The translations under genes were made by a program, and so were the position numbers. From Magnetovibrio blakemorei (GTDB taxonomy: Bacteria; Pseudomonadota; Alphaproteobacteria; Rhodospirillales; Magnetovibrionaceae): 64,000 bases of DNA. Every line of letters starts with the position of its first letter. The stretch's first letter is position 1. Under the pieces are notes generated by a model. It was not told where the DNA came from. It saw nothing but the letters and a program-made list of their open reading frames with translations, and ran no database searches. Positions 28,667 through 36,848 of this stretch are shown here, in pieces. Location of the stretch: contig NZ_MCGG01000002.1 in the NCBI RefSeq assembly GCF_001746755.1, positions 85,199 to 149,198 on the forward strand, given 5' to 3'.

Positions 28667-28682
28667 ACAAGATGCGTGCCAA
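28667..28682 (-). promoter_or_regulatory. Candidate sigma-54 promoter of the nrtA operon
   Basis: The minus strand reads TTGGCACGCATCTTGT. This matches the consensus TGGCACG-N4-TTGC with the last base of the -12 element changed (GT for GC). Transcription would start near 28655, about 35 bases before the first hexaloop hairpin. Sigma-54 control by NtrC fits a nitrogen assimilation operon. Confidence 0.6.
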
Positions 28683-28779
28683 TCGGCCCCTAACGCTTTA
28701 ACCCGTTGATTTTCTTGTAATAGCGCGAGCACCCCGGCTTAGGCTTTTGGGGAAGCCGCTTTCACAACTGCACTGTTTT

Positions 28780-28796
28780 TAAGCATATTATGCTTA
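28780..28796. repeat. Perfect AT-rich palindrome after nasS
   Basis: TAAGCATA-T-TATGCTTA lies between the nasS stop codon and the nrtA promoter, within an AT-rich stretch. It could be a weak terminator for nasS or an operator. Nothing in the sequence decides which. Confidence 0.45.
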
Positions 28797-28813
28797 TTTA
28801 ATAAACAATGCCT

Positions 28814-29944
28814 CTATTTTGAACAGTTTTTGATCGCGAGTTGGGCGATATATCCCGTGACATCTGTCGCATCAAAGGTGATTCCATCCAACGGCAGCGG
28901 CGATGGACTGGCTTCGTGTGCGGCACGGGGCGCAATAACGTCCACCAACAGATCCGGGCGGAAGGTGCGGCAAACCGCCTGTTCGGCCTGTGCAGAGGGC
29001 GGAGTCTGCCCCCACCGCACCATCTGCGCGTACAGCCACAGGGCGTCTTCGCATTCGGCCCATTCGGCCCCGTCGCGATGGAACTTGAGATCGCCTTCTA
29101 AGGCGCTCAACACCAGGCTTTCCACCACATCCAAATAAGCGGGCTGGGCCAGAATATGAGCCAATTGTGCATGGTGGTCCGGATCATCGACCCATTGCGC
29201 CGCCTCATCAAGGGCTTGAAGCAACGCCTTCAGCGTTTGCGGATGAGCCTCCGCCCAACGTTGTTGAAGGCCCAAAACCTTTTCCGGACCGGATGGCCAG
29301 AACGCCGAAGTGTGGGTGAGAATGACGCCCACACCCTCTGCCGCCGCCTGGATATTCCAGGGCTCGCCAACGCAAAAGCCATCGACTTGCCCGGCTTTAA
29401 GACTGTTGACCATATAAGGCGGGGGGATAACGACCAAACGCACATCGCGCTCGGGATCAACGCCACCCGCCGCCATCCAGTAGCGCAGTTGGTAGTTGTG
29501 GCACGAAAACGGAAACACCTGGCCGAACGATAACGGTTCCTGGCCTTGGGCCTGGCGCGCCGCCACCACTTGGCCAAGGGCGCGCGCCGCCGTCAAAGGC
29601 TGACTCAAATCGCGGCCCGTGTCTTGAAGGGCTTGATAAAGCGCATGGCTCACGGTAATGGCATTGCCGCCCACCCCCAGGGCCAAGGGGGCAATGGTCG
29701 GAATTTTGATGTGGTTGATGCCTAAACTTTGCGCAATCGGCATGCCCGCCAGCATGTGCGCCACGTCAAACTGCCCGATGTTCACGCGGTCGCGGATGTT
29801 GGCCCAGGACACCTCTTTGGTCAGATGCAAGTCCAGGCCGTGGGCTTGGGCAAAGCCCAATTCGCGCGCAGCCACCAGCACCGCGCAATCAACCAACGCA
29901 ATAAATCCGGCGCGAACAACAGTGAGGTTTTCAGGGCTCGTCAT
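28814..29944 (-). CDS. nasS: Nitrate sensor NasS (NrtA-like, cytoplasmic)
   Basis: 376-residue homologue of NrtA (DVAHMLAGMPIAQSLG, FPFSCHNYQLRYWMAAGGV, GFCVGEPWNIQAAAEGVG) but without any signal peptide: the sequence begins directly with MTSPENLTVVRAGFIALVD. In the NasS-NasT system, such cytoplasmic proteins bind NasT and release it when nitrate or nitrite binds. It follows nasT by 12 bp, so the two are cotranscribed. A periplasmic binding protein lacking its signal is an alternative reading but does not fit the neighbour. Confidence 0.9.
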   Translation of the reverse strand: MTSPENLTVVRAGFIALVDCAVLVAARELGFAQAHGLDLHLTKEVSWANIRDRVNIGQFDVAHMLAGMPIAQSLGINHIKIPTIAPLALGVGGNAITVSHALYQALQDTGRDLSQPLTAARALGQVVAARQAQGQEPLSFGQVFPFSCHNYQLRYWMAAGGVDPERDVRLVVIPPPYMVNSLKAGQVDGFCVGEPWNIQAAAEGVGVILTHTSAFWPSGPEKVLGLQQRWAEAHPQTLKALLQALDEAAQWVDDPDHHAQLAHILAQPAYLDVVESLVLSALEGDLKFHRDGAEWAECEDALWLYAQMVRWGQTPPSAQAEQAVCRTFRPDLLVDVIAPRAAHEASPSPLPLDGITFDATDVTGYIAQLAIKNCSK

Positions 29945-29956
29945 GATCGCTTTTCC

Positions 29957-30541
29957 TCAACTCAGTAAATCGGCGGCCATCACGACACTGGCCGCGACCT
30001 CCGCAATTTTTTTCTTTTGGTTCATGGCGTTGCGCCGCAGCAGGGTATAGGCCTCGTCTTCACCGATGCACTTTTGTTTCATCAAAATGCCCTTGGCGCG
30101 GTCAATGATGATGCGCTCTTCCAACTTGGTTTTGGTGTCGTCAAGCTCGCGTTGCAGCCGGGAAAAGGCGTTGAATCGACTGATGGTCATATCAAGAATG
30201 GGTTTGATGCGTTCTTTCTTCAGGCCATCCACGATGTAGGCGCTGACCCCGGCATCCACCGACGCGGTGATCATGGCGCTGTCGGATTGATCGACGAACA
30301 TGGCGATGGGGCGTCGGACCTCGCGGCTGACCTGAAACATTTGCTCCAATACATCACGATTGGGGCTTTCCAGATCGATCAGCACAACGTCCGGGTCCAG
30401 CGCCGAAATGCGCATATACAGGTTCGATGTGTCGGCAATCCATTCCACACGCAAAAGCCCCGCGTCGCTCAAGCCCTCTTTCAAGATGGCCGCGCGCACG
30501 GGGTTTTCGTCAATCACCAGAATTTTAATTTCGTCCGTCAT
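29957..30541 (-). CDS. nasT: ANTAR-domain antiterminator NasT
   Basis: About 194 residues from the ATG at 30541; a TTG at 30550 is an alternative. The N-terminal receiver-like domain (KILVIDENPVRAAILKEGL, VVLIDLESPNRDVLEQM) is followed by a coiled segment and a C-terminal ANTAR RNA-binding domain (DRAKGILMKQKCIGEDEAY, then LLRRNAMNQKKKIAEVA). Freed from NasS by nitrate, it should bind the two hexaloop hairpins in the nrtA leader and prevent termination. A sigma-54-like promoter lies at 30577-30593. Confidence 0.92.
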   Translation of the reverse strand: MTDEIKILVIDENPVRAAILKEGLSDAGLLRVEWIADTSNLYMRISALDPDVVLIDLESPNRDVLEQMFQVSREVRRPIAMFVDQSDSAMITASVDAGVSAYIVDGLKKERIKPILDMTISRFNAFSRLQRELDDTKTKLEERIIIDRAKGILMKQKCIGEDEAYTLLRRNAMNQKKKIAEVAASVVMAADLLS

Positions 30542-30576
30542 CCACCCCAACCCGCTGAAAACCGCGAGGAGGTCTT

Positions 30577-30593
30577 TGCAATATTTACGCCAA
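30577..30593 (-). promoter_or_regulatory. Candidate sigma-54 promoter of nasT-nasS
   Basis: The minus strand reads TTGGCGTAAATATTGCA. The invariant GG and GC are exactly ten bases apart and the -12 element TTGCA is perfect; the -24 element differs by having GT for AC. Transcription would start about 25 bases before the nasT ATG. Confidence 0.6.
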
Positions 30594-30654
30594 GACGTGA
30601 CGAGTCATGATATGCGCTATATGCGCTCTGCCAATACCCGGCAAACAAAGGTCC

Positions 30655-30690
30655 AAGCACCCCCGATGCATAGCGCACTGGGGGGTGCTT
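30655..30690 (-). terminator. Hairpin terminator after proX
   Basis: Ten-base arms AAGCACCCCC and GGGGGTGCTT enclose a 16-base loop. On the minus strand the stem is followed by GGACCTTTGTTTG, a weak T-rich tail. It separates the betaine transporter operon from nasT. Confidence 0.6.
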
Positions 30691-30703
30691 AGATCAAAGG
30701 GGG

Positions 30704-31717
30704 TTACTGAGCGGCAGCGCGAGCAGCCTCAAGCCAGGAATCGAAAGTTTTGCGATTGGCCGCGATCCACGCGTCCGCGTGACGCTCGGCAGCTTTCCAT
30801 CCACCCTCGCCCTTTTCTTTCATTTTTAGGTTTTGCGCAGAAACGTCGTTAACAGATACGTTCATCACCTCAAACAGCTTCGCCGCCGCCGGGTTGTTGG
30901 CCACGAAGTCCGTATTCGCAACGATCATTTGCGTATTCACCTCAAAGCCGTAGTTCTTGCCGTTCGGCAACTTCGTGTCGACATTGTTGGGGTGCGCCGA
31001 ATGCGGCACTTCAATCCACGTCACGTCATCGCCCGGTACAAGAACGCCGGAAACCCAATACGGGGTCCACGTGTAATATAAAATAGGTTTGCCTTCTTTA
31101 TAACGGGCAATGGTTTCCGCGATGATAGCGGAATATTCGCCTTGGTTATGCTTGACCGTGTCGCGAAGCCCAAACGCATCCATCTGATGTTCAATCACAC
31201 GCTCGCACCCCCAACCGGGCACGCAACCCGCCAAATCCGCTTTGCCGTCGTCGTTCGCATCGAACAATTTGGCTATTTTGGGATCTTTCAATTGACCGAT
31301 GTTGGAGATGCCGTACTTATCCGCCGTTTTTTTATCAATCAGATAACCCTGCGCACAGCCCGGCAGATAATTGCCGGTGCGAGATAATTTGGCCTCCCCA
31401 CCAGCGGCGTCGTAAAACGCTTGGTGCAACGGATTCCAGTGATCGGCCATGAAGGTGACATCGCCATTGGCGATCGCAATATGCAGCGTGGGATACTTGG
31501 CGTTTTGCACACTCTTGACCTCATACCCCAGTTCCTTCAGCGCTTTGATGACGAGGATCGTCTGAAAGTTTTCGCCATCGACGTTATCTTGGCCGGGTTG
31601 GATCACGACCCCTTTGCCGGGCATGTGGTGATCTGCCTGCGCCGTTCCACAAAATGTCGTCACGCCCATCGCCAGAGCTGCGGTCGCAACCACGCCACGA
31701 ATAAGTTTTGTAATCAT
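30704..31717 (-). CDS. proX: Glycine betaine/proline-betaine binding protein
   Basis: 337 residues with a signal peptide ending at GTAQA (about residue 28). It is the periplasmic receptor of an osmoprotectant ABC importer. The ligand cage tryptophans of the ProX/OpuAC family are visible in MADHWNPLH, CVPGWGCERV and YYTWTPYWVSG. Paired cysteines in YLPGCAQG and AGCVPGWGCE are also typical of ProX. It is the last gene of the proV-proW-proX operon. Confidence 0.92.
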   Translation of the reverse strand: MITKLIRGVVATAALAMGVTTFCGTAQADHHMPGKGVVIQPGQDNVDGENFQTILVIKALKELGYEVKSVQNAKYPTLHIAIANGDVTFMADHWNPLHQAFYDAAGGEAKLSRTGNYLPGCAQGYLIDKKTADKYGISNIGQLKDPKIAKLFDANDDGKADLAGCVPGWGCERVIEHQMDAFGLRDTVKHNQGEYSAIIAETIARYKEGKPILYYTWTPYWVSGVLVPGDDVTWIEVPHSAHPNNVDTKLPNGKNYGFEVNTQMIVANTDFVANNPAAAKLFEVMNVSVNDVSAQNLKMKEKGEGGWKAAERHADAWIAANRKTFDSWLEAARAAAQ

Positions 31718-31777
31718 CAGTCCTAACCTCTTTTCCTGTGCTTAAGCGTCATGCCCCAAAGGGGACTTTGCTTGCGG

Positions 31778-32860
31778 TTATCCCTTTTTCAACACCACCG
31801 AGCGAAACAGACCGATCGGTCCCGCTTCATACCAATGGCGAATGCCTTTACTGCGCTTTTCCTGTCCCATCGCCTGAGTGATCCGGTCCAAAACAATCGC
31901 CAGTAAAACGATGCCGACACCGCCAACGGTCGCCAGCCCCATGTCGAGACGTCCGATGCCACGCAGCACCATTTGCCCAAGGCCACCGACCGCAATCATC
32001 GAGGCGATGACGACCATGGACAGGCACAGCATCAAGGTTTGGTTGACGCCCGCCATGATCGTCGGCATGGCCAGTGGCAATTGAACTTTGAACAGCAATT
32101 GCGAAGGGCTGGCGCCAAAGGATCGCGATGCTTCCACCAAATCCGCAGGAACCTGACGTATGCCCAGATTGGTCAGGCGGATCAACGGCGGAAGCGCGAA
32201 GATGATCGTCACCACAACACCGGGGACATTGCCAATACCGAATAGCATCACGATGGGCACCAGATAAACAAACGCCGGCGTGGTCTGCATGGCGTCCAAA
32301 ATCGGACGGACCGTCACAGAAACTCTGTCCGAACGCGACAACCATATGCCCATTGGCAAACCGATAAGGAGACTAAAAAATACAGACGTCAGAACCAACG
32401 ACAGTGTCACCATGGCCTCCGGCCAGGCCCCAATCAATCCGATGCAGATCAAAGATACAACCGAACCAATGGCCAAACGAACATTGGCCATTTGCCATGC
32501 GATCAATCCGAATATGGCGATGATAATCATGGACGGCGTTGTCAGCAGTCCGGTTTCTACGGCCGACAACGTGGTGTCGATGGGGACACGAATGGCCTGA
32601 AACGCCGGACGAAAATTGGTCACCAACCATTCCAAACCAAGTTCGGTCCACTCATCTAAGGGAATGCTTGAATGCGCGAATGGGTCGAATATGTCGAAAG
32701 ATGTCTCTTCCGCCTTTGACGACGAAAGCCAGTTGGTATTTGCTCCCTGATCAGATTGTTCCGAGACGCCCCATGCGGTGCCTTCGTTACCGGTTACGGT
32801 CGGCTGTTTCACAGGGGCCGCAGGTGTTTCCCAAGGGCTGGTTGTTGCCTGATCAGCCAT
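31778..32860 (-). CDS. proW: Glycine betaine ABC transporter permease
   Basis: 360 residues from the ATG at 32860, which overlaps the proV stop by 8 bases. A cytoplasmic N-terminal stretch of about 65 residues (rich in T, Q and S) precedes the membrane domain, as in E. coli ProW. At least six hydrophobic segments follow, with the ABC-coupling region near residue 240 ([19 protein letters not shown]). The chain ends in a basic cytoplasmic tail. Confidence 0.93.
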   Translation of the reverse strand: MADQATTSPWETPAAPVKQPTVTGNEGTAWGVSEQSDQGANTNWLSSSKAEETSFDIFDPFAHSSIPLDEWTELGLEWLVTNFRPAFQAIRVPIDTTLSAVETGLLTTPSMIIIAIFGLIAWQMANVRLAIGSVVSLICIGLIGAWPEAMVTLSLVLTSVFFSLLIGLPMGIWLSRSDRVSVTVRPILDAMQTTPAFVYLVPIVMLFGIGNVPGVVVTIIFALPPLIRLTNLGIRQVPADLVEASRSFGASPSQLLFKVQLPLAMPTIMAGVNQTLMLCLSMVVIASMIAVGGLGQMVLRGIGRLDMGLATVGGVGIVLLAIVLDRITQAMGQEKRSKGIRHWYEAGPIGLFRSVVLKKG

Positions 32861-34094
32861 CGTATTGGTCCATTTCCTGATCAAGAGCTTCCAGCAAACA
32901 CGTTTTGGTGACGACCCCCAGGTACTTATTATTGGGGCCCACCACTGGCAATCCGCACGGCGCGTTGGCGACAATGCCGATCAAGTCCGAAAGCACCATA
33001 TCTGCGGGTAAAACTTCAATGCCGGGGATAAAGGCAGAGGACAAATCTTGCCCTGCGCCGCCCTTCATCGCCGCACGGATCGTATCTTCCGACACCACTC
33101 CGGCGAATTCCTGATTTTTCCCCAAGACATAGGCATAAGACCGGTCTTCCTGGCGCAACTCCTCCAACCCCGTACGCAGCCCAACGCCGATACGTTTGAT
33201 AACGGTGACTTGCGACTTGCGTGCGATGTCCTTGGCGCTCAACACCGTCGAGACGTTGACACCGCGGAAGAACGAAGCGACGTACTCATCTTCCGGATTG
33301 TTGAGAATATCTTCAGGCGTTCCCACCTGGACGACACGCCCGCCCTCCATAATGGCAATCCGATCGCCGATGCGCATCGCTTCATCAAGATCGTGAGAAA
33401 TGAATATAATGGTACGTTTGTTTTCTTCCTGAAGCTTGAGCAATTCATCCTGCATTTCCGAGCGAATCAACGGATCAAGGGCAGAAAAAGCTTCATCCAT
33501 CAACATGACGGCCGGATCATTGGCAAGTGCCCGCGCCAAACCAACCCGCTGCTGCATACCGCCAGAAAGCTCATCGGGAAAGCTGTGCGCAAAGGTTTCC
33601 AGGCCGACTTGCTTTAACGCCTCCATTGCCCGGAGATGCCGCTCGTCTACCCCAATGCCGGAAAGCTCCAGCCCAAACGCCGTATTGTCGATGACATTTA
33701 AGTGTGGCATCAGAGCAAACGATTGAAACACCATGCTCATATCGTTCCGTCGAAGCGCCATCAGCTCTTTGTCGGGCATGGAAGCAATGTCGCGGCCGTC
33801 AAAAAGAACTTGCCCCGCCGTGGGTTCAATCAATCGGTTCAGCAAGCGAACGAGCGTCGACTTTCCAGAGCCAGACAAGCCCATGACAACAAAAATTTCG
33901 CCTTCCCGGATCGTAAAGCTGGCGTCACATACGCCGACGGCATTCCCTGTTTTTTCAAAGATATCCGCCTTGTCAACGCCTTGCTTCAAAAGCTTCATCG
34001 CTTTCGCAGGGTTATCACCGAAAACCTTATAAAGGTTTTTCAGCACGATCTTATCGGGCGCTCTATCTGTTTGTGATGAATTTAAATCCGTCAT
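32853..34094 (-). CDS. proV: Glycine betaine ABC transporter ATP-binding protein with CBS domains
   Basis: 413 residues from the ATG at 34094; an in-frame GTG at 34109 is also possible. [19 protein letters not shown] starts a canonical ProV. Walker A is GLSGSGKST, signature LSGGMQQR and Walker [13 protein letters not shown]. The C-terminal 130 residues form a CBS pair, which in this family senses ionic strength and gates the transporter. The start region carries a 16-bp imperfect direct repeat (34091-34106 and 34110-34125). Confidence 0.93.
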   Translation of the reverse strand: MTDLNSSQTDRAPDKIVLKNLYKVFGDNPAKAMKLLKQGVDKADIFEKTGNAVGVCDASFTIREGEIFVVMGLSGSGKSTLVRLLNRLIEPTAGQVLFDGRDIASMPDKELMALRRNDMSMVFQSFALMPHLNVIDNTAFGLELSGIGVDERHLRAMEALKQVGLETFAHSFPDELSGGMQQRVGLARALANDPAVMLMDEAFSALDPLIRSEMQDELLKLQEENKRTIIFISHDLDEAMRIGDRIAIMEGGRVVQVGTPEDILNNPEDEYVASFFRGVNVSTVLSAKDIARKSQVTVIKRIGVGLRTGLEELRQEDRSYAYVLGKNQEFAGVVSEDTIRAAMKGGAGQDLSSAFIPGIEVLPADMVLSDLIGIVANAPCGLPVVGPNNKYLGVVTKTCLLEALDQEMDQYDG

Positions 34095-34219
34095 TACACG
34101 ATGGCTCACTCATTTCACGATGGCTTAAAAACTGGTGAATGTGTGCAGCATATGCATACATGGACCCAAACCCGCATTCGGGTTAAGGGTCTCGAAAAGC
34201 GAGATTCCGCCTTAAAAAA

Positions 34220-34408
34220 TTAGGTGAGCGAGGGAATGAGATGTTCGGAGTTTGGCATGGCACACTTGCCAACAAACATCCAAGTTGGTTCTTCGTTGCC
34301 GCGAAGGCAGTTGGGAATGTCCCAAACCCGCTCACGCAAGCGCCCCACCTCATCTTCGGAGATGAGAATTGCCGGGGTCTTGCCAGTGTCAAGGTTACTT
34401 AAAAACAT
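34220..34408 (-). CDS. Small hypothetical protein
   Basis: A 62-codon frame starting at ATG 34408 (MFLSNLDTGKTPAILISEDE), with GAG six bases upstream; the frame is open further upstream to 34513. The product is hydrophilic and has two cysteines (PNCLRG, GKCAMP). I do not recognise it. It sits alone between proV and ccmI. The rest of 34110-34546 holds only the proV start repeat and the ccm terminator. Confidence 0.35.
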   Translation of the reverse strand: MFLSNLDTGKTPAILISEDEVGRLRERVWDIPNCLRGNEEPTWMFVGKCAMPNSEHLIPSLT

Positions 34409-34470
34409 CAACTCAAAGAATAAAGGTTTCGTGACGGTTGTCAAATTGCGGGCATGCAAACACCAAAGCA

Positions 34471-34493
34471 AACCGGCTTGTTTTATGCCGGTT
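34471..34493 (-). terminator. Terminator of the ccm operon
   Basis: Seven-base arms AACCGGC and GCCGGTT enclose a 9-base loop. On the minus strand the stem is followed by TGCTTTGGTGTTTGC after the final TT. It lies 54 bases past the ccmI stop. Confidence 0.55.
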
Positions 34494-34546
34494 GACGACG
34501 CCCCGTCACACACCGGGTGGTATGCGAAATTTACCTGGCCTGGCCT

Positions 34547-35773
34547 TTATTGAGTCGACAGACGCTGAACCTGAGCCTCGGCTTCGGCCGCCTTGTCGGC
34601 ATTGCCCAACACCCGATAAGCCTGGGCAAGGCGTTTCCACCCTGCGACGTCGTCAGGGTTTTCCTTCAGCTTATCGGCCAAGCGTTGGACCATGGATTCG
34701 ATCATTGCTTTTTGATCTTCCGCGGTCATTTCCTGGGCATCACGCATTTGCTCTTGGGTTGGTCCCGGTGCCGCGTTTGCTCCACCTTCAGGATTGGCAA
34801 GCGCGCCGGGGCCGGTCGCCAAACCAGAAGACACAGGACCCATCGGCGGCAACATCTCTACCACTGGAACGGGTTGCCCCATTTCCGTCGCCAAGTCTTG
34901 CATACGGGTTTGAATTTGTTCGACCCATTCGGCGTTGGACGGGGACGCCTTCAACAGCGCCACATATTCAGCCATCGCGCCTTCTTGGTCTTGGTGCTGT
35001 AAACGTTCCAGCGCCAAGTAAAAATACGCGCGCGGCTCGGACGGGTCTTTGGCTTTGACCTCTTTGAGAAGCTCCGTCACAGCTGGCAACACGACGGTGT
35101 CGTTGGCAACGATCTGCGCCTCCGCCCACGCCGTCAGCACTTCCACATGACGGTCGGTCAAGGCCACGACCTTTTCATAGACCCCCGCCGCATCGGCGTA
35201 GCGGTTCATGGCTTCATAGACTTGCGCCAGCACCAACCAACCTTCGATGTCTTTGGGATTTTGCTCTAAGCGCTGTTCCAACTCAGCCAGCATTTTACGC
35301 GCGCGGTCGCGATCCGCTTCGCTGATGCCCGCATGCTGCGCAGATTGCTGTTCCGCCTCTAAATTGCGGGCGGCCAACGGCTGATCGGGCAACTGAGGCT
35401 GCCCCAGATACATGTAAAAGCCCACGGCCCCCAAAGGCACGACAATCAACAGCGCGATGATCAGCGCCATGGCGGTTTTGCGGTTGCTGGTTTCTGCCAC
35501 TTCAAGACCGCTGGCACTGCCCCCATCGGTGTCGGAGGCATTCAACATGCGCCGTTCAATTTCGGTCCGCGCCGCCAAAGCTTGGTCTGGGTTCAAGACG
35601 CCGCGATCCAAATCGCGATCAATTTCGCTGAGCTGATCTTTATAAACCGTCAAATCATATTCGGCGCGCGAGGGACCTTGGGCCGTCGATTTGGTCTTGC
35701 GCGCCAAGGGCACAATGAGAAACACCAGCGCGACAACGATCAACGCGGCAACAACACTCCAAAACGCGATCAT
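34547..35773 (-). CDS. ccmI: Cytochrome c maturation protein CcmI
   Basis: 408-residue apocytochrome c chaperone. Two N-terminal membrane segments (SVVAALIVVALVFLIVPLA and ALIIALLIVVPLGAVGFYMY) flank a cytoplasmic loop holding the CcmI heptad region (DLTVYKDQLSEIDRDLDRG). The periplasmic part has TPR-like repeats (EGWLVLAQVYEAMNRYADAA; AGWKRLAQAYRVLGNADKAA) that present apocytochrome to CcmF/H. Its ATG overlaps the ccmH stop by ATGA. Confidence 0.92.
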   Translation of the reverse strand: MIAFWSVVAALIVVALVFLIVPLARKTKSTAQGPSRAEYDLTVYKDQLSEIDRDLDRGVLNPDQALAARTEIERRMLNASDTDGGSASGLEVAETSNRKTAMALIIALLIVVPLGAVGFYMYLGQPQLPDQPLAARNLEAEQQSAQHAGISEADRDRARKMLAELEQRLEQNPKDIEGWLVLAQVYEAMNRYADAAGVYEKVVALTDRHVEVLTAWAEAQIVANDTVVLPAVTELLKEVKAKDPSEPRAYFYLALERLQHQDQEGAMAEYVALLKASPSNAEWVEQIQTRMQDLATEMGQPVPVVEMLPPMGPVSSGLATGPGALANPEGGANAAPGPTQEQMRDAQEMTAEDQKAMIESMVQRLADKLKENPDDVAGWKRLAQAYRVLGNADKAAEAEAQVQRLSTQ

Positions 35774-36267
35774 GCGTCATTTTCCTTCAATAAATTTTCG
35801 AGACGACGACGTTCATCATCGCTTAAGGGTTCCGCTTGCACACCGGATGTGGACAGTTCCATTTCGCCGCTGGCGGTTTTGCGCCGCCGAAACAACAGCA
35901 CCACCCACAACAGGCCCAGGCCCGCAATCGCCGCAGGGCCGACCCACAACACCAACGTGGCGGCCTTAAACGGTGGGTCCAACAACACATAGTCGCCGTA
36001 ACGGTCTACCATATAGTCGATGACTTGCTGATTTGAATCGCCCGCCGTAATGCGGTCGCGGACCAGCACCCGCATGTCGCCCGCCAGTTCTGCGTTGGAA
36101 TCATCAATGGATTGGTTTTGACACACCACACAGCGCAGCTGCTTGCCCACTTCGCGAGCGCGCATTTCCAGCGCCGGGTCTTTGAGAATTTCATCGGGTT
36201 CGACGGCACCCGCAAATTGGGGCACAAGCACCGCCAACATCAAGGCCACGGCAAAAAAGCGGTTCAT
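35770..36267 (-). CDS. ccmH: Cytochrome c maturation thioredoxin-like protein CcmH
   Basis: 165 residues from the ATG at 36267 (MNRFFAVALML), which overlaps the ccmG stop as ATGA. A signal/anchor precedes the reducing motif LRCVVCQNQSIDDSNA, which reduces the apocytochrome CxxCH disulfide. A C-terminal transmembrane segment (LWVGPAAIAGLGLLWVVLLF) and a short cytoplasmic tail follow. A full-length CcmH/NrfF domain. Confidence 0.93.
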   Translation of the reverse strand: MNRFFAVALMLAVLVPQFAGAVEPDEILKDPALEMRAREVGKQLRCVVCQNQSIDDSNAELAGDMRVLVRDRITAGDSNQQVIDYMVDRYGDYVLLDPPFKAATLVLWVGPAAIAGLGLLWVVLLFRRRKTASGEMELSTSGVQAEPLSDDERRRLENLLKENDA

Positions 36268-36815
36268 GGTTTGCGAAGCTCCTGAATTAAGGGCCATAAT
36301 GTGTCTCTCCACACAGCCGGCGTAATCGGACCGATTTGCTTGTAGCGAATGATGCCCTTTTGATCGACGATGAAGCTTTCCGGCGCCCCCGTCACACCAA
36401 ATGCAATGGCGGCTTTGGAGTTGGGGTCGTCACCGATCAAGGTGTAGGGATTGCCATATTTTGCCAGCCACTTCGGTCCCGCATCAGGGGTTTTTTCCCG
36501 CCAATCCAGACCGTAAATCGGCACCAGATTTTTTTCCTTCACGGTCATCAAAAACGGATGTTCGGCCTGACACGCCACACACCACGATCCAAACAAGTTC
36601 ACGATCGTAACTTGACCCATCAAATCTTTGGAACCAAAGCCCTGGGAAAAGCCCTGAATGGGCTCTAACTCAAACGGCGGAACTTCCCGATTGAGCAACA
36701 CCGACGGCAAAATATTCACCGCCTTGCCGTCGCTCACTTGCTTCAACTGGGCAATGGAAAATCCCCCAACAACGACCAGCACCAGCAGAGGGATAACATA
36801 CAAAAGGCGATTCAT
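36264..36815 (-). CDS. ccmG: Thiol:disulfide interchange protein CcmG (DsbE)
   Basis: 183-residue membrane-anchored periplasmic thioredoxin that supplies reductant for cytochrome c maturation. An N-terminal anchor (LLYVIPLLVLVVVGGFSI) is followed by the thioredoxin fold with active site GSWCVACQAE, the CcmG-type YGLDWREKT insert and the cis-proline loop GVTGAPESF. It overlaps ccmH. Confidence 0.94.
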   Translation of the reverse strand: MNRLLYVIPLLVLVVVGGFSIAQLKQVSDGKAVNILPSVLLNREVPPFELEPIQGFSQGFGSKDLMGQVTIVNLFGSWCVACQAEHPFLMTVKEKNLVPIYGLDWREKTPDAGPKWLAKYGNPYTLIGDDPNSKAAIAFGVTGAPESFIVDQKGIIRYKQIGPITPAVWRDTLWPLIQELRKP

Positions 36816-36848
36816 TTCACGTTCTTTCCGTGGCTTTTCACATTGGCC

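Noticed and set aside
30655..30690. NtrC enhancer site in the hairpin after proX
   Set aside because: GCAC and GTGC are separated by six bases, not seven, and the whole element is better explained as a terminator stem.
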